From assembly GCA_028289585.1 (NCBI GenBank), contig JANQPI010000010.1, positions 620,001-684,000 on the forward strand: DNA of 64,000 nucleotides, in the 5' to 3' direction. The notes below the pieces were generated by a model. The model was given only the letters and a program-made list of their open reading frames with translations. It had not been told where the DNA came from and did not search any database. This document shows positions 25,613 through 33,224 of the stretch, one piece after another. The translations under genes were made by a program, and so were the position numbers. How positions within the stretch are numbered: the first letter of the stretch is position 1; every line of letters begins with the position of its first letter. Source of the stretch: Candidatus Zixiibacteriota bacterium (GTDB taxonomy: Bacteria; Zixibacteria; MSB-5A5; GN15; FEB-12).

Positions 25613-27925
25613 GTGGGAGTTCCGCTTAGTGCCCGACCTGACTTGGTTACGTCTCGTGTTAGCAACGACGACGGTGACGTCTATGTCGTTGTCAAGGAGC
25701 CGGTGACAGGTCGTATCATCCGTCTCCGTGAGCCAGAGTTCTGGTTACTGACCGCTGCGGATAGCACTAAGACCGCCTCAATGCTCGCGAGCGAGTTTGC
25801 TGAACGGTGGGTGAGTCGTCTCAGCGCCGATGAAGTTACCGGGTTCTTTGCTCAACTCGGAGCGCACGGATTTCTGACTCGACCGCCGACCGAGCAAGAG
25901 CGGGCTCGTTTGGCCAGCGATGAAAGCGCCCACACCCTTCTGGGACGATTGCTCTTCGTTAAGCTTCGTGCTTTTAATCCCGGACGTTTCCTCGACCGTC
26001 TCGCATCGATCTATCGACCATTTCATTCCGGGCTTGGCTTCATGCTGTTTGGCATAATCGCCGCCCTGGGAGTCATTGGCTTGATCGCCAACTTCGCGGT
26101 CTTTGCTGTTTCCCCTACCGAATTGTGGACTTCCGGTTCGATTCTCCTTCTCATTCCCGCCGTCTTTGTCGTCGTTGGGCTGCACGAGTTCGCACATGCT
26201 GTCGTGTGTCGTTACTATGGTGGCGAAGTGCGAGAGATCGGGTTTCTCCTGCTTTATTTCCAGCCCTGCTTCTACTGCGATATCTCCGATGCGTGGTTGT
26301 TTCCTCGGAAACGACAACGTCTCGCTGTGACCTGGGCGGGACCATTCATGCAGTTCTTGGTCATGGCGGCTGCCCTGGGGGTATGGCGAGTGACCGAGCC
26401 CGGTGTAGTGATTAATGAATTCGCTCGCATGGTCGTGCTGGTAGCGTGGGTCAACTTTCTGTTTAACTTCAACCCGTTGATCAAGCTCGATGGCTACTAT
26501 CTGCTCGTTGACCTCGTCGACATTCCCAACCTGCGTCAACGCGCCTTTACCTATCTTCGTGGAATCTACCGTTACTATATCGTCGGTGACGACACGCCAC
26601 CGCCAACGGTCACACCCCGAGAACAGCGGGTCTTTCTGATTTATGGATTTCTGGCGGGTCTGTTCTCGACAGCAATCATCGGTCTCATTCTGTGGCTGGC
26701 GGCATCGCTGGTAATTGGTGCCTGGGGCGGCGTGGGTTTAGTCTTGTTTGCCGGATTACTCGCGGCTATGCTCCGAAAACGACCGCCCCGTGAGGATCGC
26801 TCCGCAATGAACGATTCGGCTCCAACGCCGCCCCGAGGAACACGTCGCTTCTGGCGCCGCATCAGCTACGGCATCGTCGCCGTTGTTGTCTTTGTCGTTG
26901 GTGTTGCCGTGCCATTTCCAGACCGCGTATCGGGTGCCGTTACGGTCGTCCCGTTACTGACCTTCGATCTATCATTGAACGAATTTGGTCTCTTGGAGCA
27001 ATCGCTTCGACAGCGCGGGCAGGAACCGGTTGTGCAAACCTCGTACTTGCAAATGACGTCGAGTGATGTTGCCGCGCTTCGTCTCTCACCCCAGGTCATG
27101 GATGGCGATCGCGTCACTGCCGGGGATACGATCGCGATTCTTTCGTCGAATCAGGTGACCCAAGAGTTGTCGGTTGTGGCCGCCGAACTGGAGCGATTGG
27201 AAAGCGAACGAGATCTGTTGATGGCACCGCCGAAACCGGAAGCCGTTGCCGAAGCATCGGCGGAAGTCGATGCCGCTCAGGCGCAACTCGATCAGTTGGT
27301 GCAGGAGCAAGAGCGAATCTCACAGCTGGCCGAGCGAAATCTGATTGCAGTCGAAGAGCGAGAGCAAGTCGACTCACGTGTCGCCGTGGCCCGGGCAGAT
27401 CTGGCTAATCGCCAATCCGCTCTCGATCTCCTGATCGCGCCACCTCGCGACGAAGAGCTCGATGTCATCTCTCGGCAAGTCGACATCCAGAACGCACGCA
27501 AGGCGTTCCTTCTCGACCAACAGGCAGCCCAAATAGTCAGCACCCCAATCTCCGGTACAGCCATCGTACAGCCGGTCAACGGACGGTTCATGCGAATCGT
27601 TGCTCAGAATCAGGTCGAGATCATTGTGCCCGTTTCTGACTTTGATCTACCGCGTGTCAGTAGTGGTCAGGTCGTGAAGGTGAAGGTGCGAGCATGGCCG
27701 GATCGCGTGTTCTCCGGTGCCGTTGTACGGTTACCGGAAGCTGCTGATTCGACACTGGGGCCGCGCACGTATGCTGTGTCAGTCGTGGTTGATAATGCTG
27801 ATCGACTGCTTCGAGATGGCATGTCGGGATTCGCCAAAATCGAAACCGGTCGAACCGCATTGCTCCCCCAGCTGTGGCGGTATCTGCAATCGGTTGTGCG
27901 AGTGGAATTTTGGTCCTGGTGGTAG
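25613..27925 (+). CDS. PqqD-like / M50 metalloprotease / HlyD fusion (YydH-like peptide processing-export protein)
   Basis: 770 residues in three parts. Residues 1-105 look like a PqqD/RRE-type peptide-binding domain. Residues about 140-410 form an M50 site-2-protease membrane domain with zinc motif HEFAHA (His191, Glu192, His195) and IKLDGYYLL with Asp293 as third ligand. After a membrane helix near 425 comes a HlyD-type adaptor with a coiled coil (about 520-620) and flanking lipoyl-like strands. This architecture is that of the so-called putative peptide zinc metalloproteases such as YydH, which serve exported modified peptides. The start is GTG 25613; the first ATG is too far in. A 30-codon peptide gene follows 317 bases downstream. 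Confidence 0.83.
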   Translation: MGVPLSARPDLVTSRVSNDDGDVYVVVKEPVTGRIIRLREPEFWLLTAADSTKTASMLASEFAERWVSRLSADEVTGFFAQLGAHGFLTRPPTEQERARLASDESAHTLLGRLLFVKLRAFNPGRFLDRLASIYRPFHSGLGFMLFGIIAALGVIGLIANFAVFAVSPTELWTSGSILLLIPAVFVVVGLHEFAHAVVCRYYGGEVREIGFLLLYFQPCFYCDISDAWLFPRKRQRLAVTWAGPFMQFLVMAAALGVWRVTEPGVVINEFARMVVLVAWVNFLFNFNPLIKLDGYYLLVDLVDIPNLRQRAFTYLRGIYRYYIVGDDTPPPTVTPREQRVFLIYGFLAGLFSTAIIGLILWLAASLVIGAWGGVGLVLFAGLLAAMLRKRPPREDRSAMNDSAPTPPRGTRRFWRRISYGIVAVVVFVVGVAVPFPDRVSGAVTVVPLLTFDLSLNEFGLLEQSLRQRGQEPVVQTSYLQMTSSDVAALRLSPQVMDGDRVTAGDTIAILSSNQVTQELSVVAAELERLESERDLLMAPPKPEAVAEASAEVDAAQAQLDQLVQEQERISQLAERNLIAVEEREQVDSRVAVARADLANRQSALDLLIAPPRDEELDVISRQVDIQNARKAFLLDQQAAQIVSTPISGTAIVQPVNGRFMRIVAQNQVEIIVPVSDFDLPRVSSGQVVKVKVRAWPDRVFSGAVVRLPEAADSTLGPRTYAVSVVVDNADRLLRDGMSGFAKIETGRTALLPQLWRYLQSVVRVEFWSWW

Positions 27926-28030
27926 GGGTCGCCAAGGAATTCTTTGCCGTATTCGTGCCTCCCCGGAAATAAATTCCTCTAAGTGTGACAGGTGTCGTCG
28001 TTATATCACACGGCACTCATCGGCGGGTGC

Positions 28031-28060
28031 TTGACAGAATTCACTGTCACACACTACATT
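28031..28060 (+). promoter_or_regulatory. candidate promoter of the micropeptide gene
   Basis: TTGACA (28031-28036), 18-bp spacer, TACATT (28055-28060). The inverted repeat TGACAG-N6-CTGTCA overlaps the -35 box and could be an operator. Confidence 0.55.
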
Positions 28061-28228
28061 AGACAGAACGACGCGGATAGATGTGAGTTGGCTTCGGGGG
28101 CGACCGGTCTAACTGGGGTATGCTTCTTTAGCCAGGCCGTCACGTCACTTCACACTAGCCCGTCAGGTGCGTGCACCGATGTGATAACAAAGTGCCCTTT
28201 GTTTCGCGAAGGGATCACCGTTAGTGGT

Positions 28229-28239
28229 AAAGGAGGTGA
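28229..28239 (+). promoter_or_regulatory. strong ribosome binding site of the micropeptide
   Basis: AAAGGAGGTGA is an almost complete match to the 16S anti-Shine-Dalgarno and ends a few bases before ATG 28243. It is the strongest such site I noticed in the window and identifies the 30-codon frame as a real gene. Confidence 0.8.
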
Positions 28240-28242
28240 CTC

Positions 28243-28335
28243 ATGACGGATTACAAGTTGACCGTTGAGGTCCTTGAAAGCCGTACCGCGCCCCTGGGTC
28301 TGAGCCTGGGTGGTCAGTGGGGTTTCGGCCGCTAA
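28243..28335 (+). CDS. 30-residue peptide, putative exported or RiPP-like precursor
   Basis: ATG 28243 to TAA 28333-28335 encodes 30 residues. The N-terminal half is polar and could be helical, with VEVLESRTAP at 8-17. The C-terminal half is small, glycine-rich and aromatic, ending GGQWGFGR (23-30). The leader/core split resembles precursors of ribosomally made peptides. There is no Cys, and Ser and Thr are few. It has its own promoter, a near-perfect Shine-Dalgarno and a strong terminator 28 bases after the stop, so it is probably expressed at a high level. The neighbouring PqqD/M50/HlyD protein could recognise, cleave and export it. No modification enzyme is adjacent. I do not recognise a named family. 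Confidence 0.72.
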   Translation: MTDYKLTVEVLESRTAPLGLSLGGQWGFGR

Positions 28336-28363
28336 TCGATTCGTCTCCACGAACACGGTGGAA

Positions 28364-28394
28364 AAGGCGGACCCTTGGGTCCGCCTTCCTTTTT
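28364..28394 (+). terminator. rho-independent terminator after the micropeptide
   Basis: AAGGCGGACC (28364-28373) pairs with GGTCCGCCTT (28378-28387) around CTTG, a 10-bp perfect stem, followed by CC and TTTTT (28390-28394). It ends the short micropeptide transcript. Confidence 0.88.
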
Positions 28395-28416
28395 GGTATA
28401 CCTGCTCGCTACTGAT

Positions 28417-31323
28417 TTATCGTGTCGCTAAGCGATCGGCCAGTGCTTTCATCATCTGACCGAGATGGACGACATCTCGTCGTGTCGTAAACGCTTTGCC
28501 ACGATCACGATCGGTCGTCTGCTCAAGAATCGTACGAACTGCACCCAACGCCGACTGGCAGTAACGAAACGCTGCTTCGTAGTCGCCACTTGCTTCGGCG
28601 ATCTGTGCCAGCAGCACTTCTGCCGAAACGGTATCTGGTGCCAGGCAACGCGGTTGTGCCCAGCGATAGGCTGCCTGGGCCCAGTCTTCTGCGTTGGTAA
28701 ACTCACCGGCGGCGAAACAGCGGCGCCCGATAGTGACAGCGATCCGCCCCCGCTCAATTCGCTCGGGCAACTCGTTGACACTTTGAGGTAGCTTTCGTAG
28801 TGACGCAGCGTCATCGAACGACCACAGCAGGTCCGCTACTAGCAATGCCTCTCGAGGAAGATGGTCTTCGTCCAGGCACGCACTCAGGTCGGTATGATAA
28901 GTCGCGACGCCTTCGAGTCGGCCGAGGATCAGCAGGGCGTGGATTTCCGCCGAGCGATTGGATTGTTCCCGAGCGAGATGCAGCGCATCGCGGGCTGCCA
29001 GGCGGGCGTCTTCCACCTGACCAAGAAACTCCTGCCAGGCAGCTTGTTCGAGTGCAAAATTGAGCTGTGTTATCGGGTCGTCCAGTTGTATGAGAAGTTC
29101 GCGGACGTTGTCGAGAGCATCTGCTGTTTTGTCGAGTTCCCCGCACGAGCGAGCGAGGTTCGCTCGATGCAGAAGGAAGATGGCACGGTGAGGGTTGTCG
29201 CTCAGCTGTTCGGCCAGAGCCAATCCGTCGCCAATCAGTTCTGCTGCCACCCTCGTGCGACCTGCGACGATCGTCAGTCCGGTCAGGTTTTCGAGGTTGA
29301 TCAGGACCTCTTTCTGATTGCCTATCCGTTGGTTTATTCGGAGCGACTCGGAGAGATCATCAGCTGCCGCGGCATAGTCACCCAGACGTTGATGAACGAA
29401 GCCGATGTTGTTGAGCGTACGAGCGATCTCACCGGCATCACCGAGCGAGCGTTTCTTGTCCAGCGATGCCCGGAAGAGGGCCAGGGCCCGTTCGAAGCGA
29501 CCGAGCATTGTGTAGGCCGAAGCGATGTTGTTGAGGGTCGACGCTACTTCTGGGTCGGCGTTCGCTGCGCGCTGGATGCGCAGGGCTTGCCGGTACTCGC
29601 GGAGCGCGGTGGCAAAGTCAGAGATCAGCCAGCAGAGATTTCCGAGGTTGTTATGGACACGGGATAACTCCAGCGTTTCTCCGAGTTCCGTGTACACAGC
29701 TGCGGCAGCCGAGAGAGCGTCGCGGCCAGCCCGGTAGTCCTGGCGCAGTCGATAGAGATCGCCGAGTGCTTTGTAGACGTCGCCAAGTAAGCGGTCGCGC
29801 GGTCGTCCGGTCTCTTCGTATTTCGCAACGATCTCTTCACATGCTGCGATTGCCTGAGCGATGTCGCCCATCTCTTTCCATAGTCGGGCCTTACGATAGG
29901 TTAGGGGGAGAGTAGCCCCAATCTGATCGTTGAATGTCAGATATCGACAGCAATCGTCCAGATACCGTATCGCACCCGCGGAATCACCTGACTCGCCAGT
30001 AGCTACCGCCGTCGATTCGGCCAACGCGATGATCGCATCGATGTCGCCAGCTTGGAGTGCCAGCCTGCCACGGCGAGTGACACAATCGGCATCGGTACTC
30101 CTCTGTAGAAGCTCTCGTGACAGATGCCGCATCGTTGCTGGTTTTGTGAGGGCGCGAAGGTGCGCTGCCAGAGGGTTCGGCGGAGTCGGTTCGGCAGCCT
30201 GTTGCAGGAGTTGTCGACGTTCAGCCCATCGCGTCTGCCCATAGCTCGAAAGCCACTGTCGACGCAGCACCGTCGGCCGAATCCAAGCTTTCGGTTTCGT
30301 CCATTGGCCTCCGTCGAGCTGCATCTGACCGCGCCGCCATGTCTCGCTGATAATCAGTCGTGCCTGATGCGTATCAGACTCACTCCAGAAGGCGAGGTCG
30401 CCGGCGTCCGGTGCTATGCACTGCTGCCAATCATCGCAGCTGCTTCCACTTGAAACGACATGCTTGGGCTGGATCGCCCGGTTAACTGGATACGGCGATC
30501 CAAGCTCGGCCAGTCGTTCCAGAACAATTGCGACCGATTGGGGCCGACGCTCAGGATCGACCGCGAGTAACTGGTCGATCAGCGCCGATAGTCCGACAGG
30601 TAGGTCCCGTCGAACATCATCAAGGGCATCTCGTTCGCCAGCGGCAACCCGAGCTGCGACGCGGGTAGGGTCACTGTCTTCGGCGAGGTAGGGGTGACGT
30701 CCGGTCAGTAACTCCCAGAACGATACCCCAAGGGCAAACAGCTCGGTTTGGATCGATGACGGGCCACCGGCCACCAGTTCCGGAGCGAGGTAGCCCACGG
30801 TGCCGATACCGAGGCGAGTGGATTCATCGTCGCTAACCTGGCGGCCAAGCGAAAAATCAGAAAGACGAACCCAACTGAGCTCACCGGTGGTCAAGCGGGT
30901 AGTGTCGACGGGGAGAAAGACATTGTGGGGCTTGATGTCACCATGGATGAGTCCGACAATCTCGCACCAGTAGAGGCCGGTGGCGAACGCTGAGAAGATA
31001 GCGAGCGCATCGCCGATCGCCTCGATACGGCCGACCTGATCGAGCGATGATCCGGCGCAGTAACTGAGCGCCAGCCAATCAGCATCGATATGCATCTGCT
31101 CAATCCCGACAATACCCGGCCAGCGATAGCCGCTAACCAGCGTTGCTTCTCGTCGCGCTAACTGTCGGAAGAGTTTGCGATCTTCCGGAGAGGAATCCGC
31201 AAGGGGAGATTTGATTGCGTAGCGACGGCCAGTTGGGTCACTGGCCAGAAAGACCGTTGCCGTGCCACCCTCGCCGAGGGTCGAGTGGAGCCTCCAGCCG
31301 GGCGGTAGCGACGGGCCGATCAC
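28417..31323 (-). CDS. Ser/Thr protein kinase with C-terminal TPR array
   Basis: 968 residues. The kinase domain (about 1-275) has G-loop LGEGGTATVF (16-25), Lys38 in YAIKSP, catalytic loop HGDIKPHN (127-134) and SDFSLG (155-160) in place of DFG. The catalytic Asp129 and metal Asp156 are kept, but HRD is HGD and the Gly of DFG is Ser. APE is present as LAPEL. From about residue 390 to 930 there are many TPR repeats (LNNIASAYTMLGRFERAL, LNNIGFVHQRLGDYAAA), a protein-binding scaffold. It starts with GTG overlapping the stop of the upstream histidine kinase (GTGA), so the two kinases are one transcription unit. Confidence 0.88.
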   Translation of the reverse strand: MIGPSLPPGWRLHSTLGEGGTATVFLASDPTGRRYAIKSPLADSSPEDRKLFRQLARREATLVSGYRWPGIVGIEQMHIDADWLALSYCAGSSLDQVGRIEAIGDALAIFSAFATGLYWCEIVGLIHGDIKPHNVFLPVDTTRLTTGELSWVRLSDFSLGRQVSDDESTRLGIGTVGYLAPELVAGGPSSIQTELFALGVSFWELLTGRHPYLAEDSDPTRVAARVAAGERDALDDVRRDLPVGLSALIDQLLAVDPERRPQSVAIVLERLAELGSPYPVNRAIQPKHVVSSGSSCDDWQQCIAPDAGDLAFWSESDTHQARLIISETWRRGQMQLDGGQWTKPKAWIRPTVLRRQWLSSYGQTRWAERRQLLQQAAEPTPPNPLAAHLRALTKPATMRHLSRELLQRSTDADCVTRRGRLALQAGDIDAIIALAESTAVATGESGDSAGAIRYLDDCCRYLTFNDQIGATLPLTYRKARLWKEMGDIAQAIAACEEIVAKYEETGRPRDRLLGDVYKALGDLYRLRQDYRAGRDALSAAAAVYTELGETLELSRVHNNLGNLCWLISDFATALREYRQALRIQRAANADPEVASTLNNIASAYTMLGRFERALALFRASLDKKRSLGDAGEIARTLNNIGFVHQRLGDYAAAADDLSESLRINQRIGNQKEVLINLENLTGLTIVAGRTRVAAELIGDGLALAEQLSDNPHRAIFLLHRANLARSCGELDKTADALDNVRELLIQLDDPITQLNFALEQAAWQEFLGQVEDARLAARDALHLAREQSNRSAEIHALLILGRLEGVATYHTDLSACLDEDHLPREALLVADLLWSFDDAASLRKLPQSVNELPERIERGRIAVTIGRRCFAAGEFTNAEDWAQAAYRWAQPRCLAPDTVSAEVLLAQIAEASGDYEAAFRYCQSALGAVRTILEQTTDRDRGKAFTTRRDVVHLGQMMKALADRLATR

Positions 31324-33077
31324 GGCTCGTCGGGCGAGTCGATGCCAGTATGGAAGCGGGGGAGAGTCAGCGTAAACGTTGTTCCCTCTCCAAGCGTCGA
31401 CTCGGCGGTTAGTTTGCCCCCGTGTTGGTCAACGATCTTCTGGCAGTTGTAAAGCCCCAGACCATGCCCACCCTTTTTTGTAGAGAAGTGCAGGGTGAAG
31501 ATCTTGGCGAGCGTCTCTTTCGACATACCAACGCCATTGTCAGTCACGGCGACGGAAATCTCATCGGCTTCGGAATCGTAGTCAGCCCGAATACCGATCT
31601 CGCGAGCGAACTCGGTGTCTTCGCCATTCTCGCTCTCGTGGACTGCTCGTTCTTCGATTGCGTCGGCTGCGTTGTTGAGCAGATTCATCAGCACCTGTTG
31701 AACCTGGCCGACATCGATTTCCAAGCTGGGAAGGTCGTTCGCCATATCGATCGAAAACTGGATCAGCTTTAGTCGGGGCTGTATCCGGAGTGAAAACAGA
31801 AGATCGTCGATCAGCCGGCGGAGGTCGTAGGCAATGTATTCCGGTTCGGGATTCGAGAAGTCCATGAGGCTGTCGACAAAACGTTTCACTTTGAAGACGT
31901 GATCGACAATCGCCGAGGTGTTGTGTTTCGCTTTGTCGAATTTGCTTCGATCGACGTTGAGGCTCAGCAACTCGGCATTGTTCGCGATGATTGACAGGTA
32001 ATTGTTAAGCTCATGTGCGACGGTGGCGGCCATCTCACCTCGAGCGACAAGTTTTTCGGAAAGAATCACGTACTGTTCCATCGTCACCTTTTCGGTGACA
32101 TCCTCCAGCGCCATGATCAAACCGGAGGAACCATCTGATAAGCGATCGGTCGGTGCGATCTTGATCGACAGGACTTTTTCAAGATAGCCAGTATTGTGGT
32201 AGTGTCGCGGATGTGTATGTGGCTCCTGAGTGGTGACCACGGTCGCCAGCATCTGTTGCCAGCGGGAACGTTCACTTTCCGGAATCAAATCAAGCAGCGA
32301 AGTTGGTGAAAGATCCTGATGGAGCAGTCGGATCTTCTCCCGGTCAAGGTCAAGGATCTCAAGTGCGATCGCGTTGATCGAGGCGATGCGCGTGTCGTTG
32401 TCCATCACAACGATACCCGTCGGCGAGTTCGCAACGACCGATTGATGGTACGACTTCAGCCGTTCGGTCTGTTCAAATGTCCGGGCGTTGTTCAGCGCAA
32501 TTGCCACGAGCTGCGCATAGAGCTCAAAGAGGTACAGGTCGGATTTGAGGAAGACTTTTCCCCGATCGGACGAGTCGAGATAGATCACCCCGATCACGGT
32601 ACCCTTCAGCATGACCGGCACACACATGATTGAGCGAAGGTTGAGCTCGACGACGGACTTTGCGGCCGAGAAGCGGTTGTCTGACTGAGCATCGGAGGTG
32701 AATACCGACCGCCCGGTCGCCGCAACCTGCGAGGTAATCGATGACGAGATGCGGAAGTCCTCTTCCATCATCTCCTCGCGACAGAGGTTGTACGCCGAAC
32801 GCACCTGCAGCTCACCGTTGTCGTCGAGCAACATTACCAGGCCTCGCTGGGCTTTCATCAACCCAATCGCGTTGCGCATTACGCGGTCGAGTACGGCATC
32901 AACATCGAGTGACGAATTCAGCGTCAGCGAAACATCAAGTAGCGCTTCCAGGTCTTCGGCTCGGCGCTGGGACTCCTGAGTCGCGTCGGTTGACAGTCGC
33001 GGATCATGATCGAGTAGCTTATCGTGATTGTCGATGATCTCCTTCAGAAGATCCTCTGAGAGATGTTCATTCACCAT
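31320..33077 (-). CDS. GAF-PAS sensor histidine kinase (soluble)
   Basis: 585 residues from ATG 33077; a TTG six bases earlier is possible. No membrane helices. A GAF domain lies at about 45-210, PAS at about 220-330 (VVANSPTGIVVMDNDTRIAS), then DHp with His355 in VAHELNNYLSIIANNAELL, and HATPase with N box LLNNAADAIEE, G1 VTDNGVGM and G2 GGHGLGLYNCQKIV. It is a cytosolic sensor autokinase. No response regulator lies next to it; its overlapping partner is the Ser/Thr kinase, so signal flow between His and Ser/Thr phosphorylation is plausible. Confidence 0.9.
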   Translation of the reverse strand: MVNEHLSEDLLKEIIDNHDKLLDHDPRLSTDATQESQRRAEDLEALLDVSLTLNSSLDVDAVLDRVMRNAIGLMKAQRGLVMLLDDNGELQVRSAYNLCREEMMEEDFRISSSITSQVAATGRSVFTSDAQSDNRFSAAKSVVELNLRSIMCVPVMLKGTVIGVIYLDSSDRGKVFLKSDLYLFELYAQLVAIALNNARTFEQTERLKSYHQSVVANSPTGIVVMDNDTRIASINAIALEILDLDREKIRLLHQDLSPTSLLDLIPESERSRWQQMLATVVTTQEPHTHPRHYHNTGYLEKVLSIKIAPTDRLSDGSSGLIMALEDVTEKVTMEQYVILSEKLVARGEMAATVAHELNNYLSIIANNAELLSLNVDRSKFDKAKHNTSAIVDHVFKVKRFVDSLMDFSNPEPEYIAYDLRRLIDDLLFSLRIQPRLKLIQFSIDMANDLPSLEIDVGQVQQVLMNLLNNAADAIEERAVHESENGEDTEFAREIGIRADYDSEADEISVAVTDNGVGMSKETLAKIFTLHFSTKKGGHGLGLYNCQKIVDQHGGKLTAESTLGEGTTFTLTLPRFHTGIDSPDEP

Positions 33078-33224
33078 GACCAACGTGCCTTGCTCTTGCG
33101 CTGTGGCATCGGCACCGCCTGCGTATTGTCGAGGTCAAATGGGCGCCGCTTGCCGGTTGCTGGGGCTATCGATTGTATCGGCAGCGACTTAGGGGAGCTT
33201 GAGACTAGACCTGTCGTTGACCGC

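Larger units (their letters stand above)
27926..28242 (+). other. intergenic leader and promoter region of the micropeptide gene
   Basis: 317 bases without a larger gene. It holds the promoter at 28031-28060, a six-base inverted repeat TGACAG/CTGTCA (28032-28037 and 28044-28049) over the -35 box, and a second pair GTGTGA/TCACAC (27983-27988 and 28006-28011). A weak AGGAATT/AATTCCT pair lies just after the M50 stop. The predicted leader of the peptide mRNA is long, about 175 bases. Confidence 0.5.

Noticed and set aside
27983-28011. CRP-like site GTGTGA...TCACAC
   Set aside because: The arms are 17 bases apart; CRP sites have a 6-base spacer.
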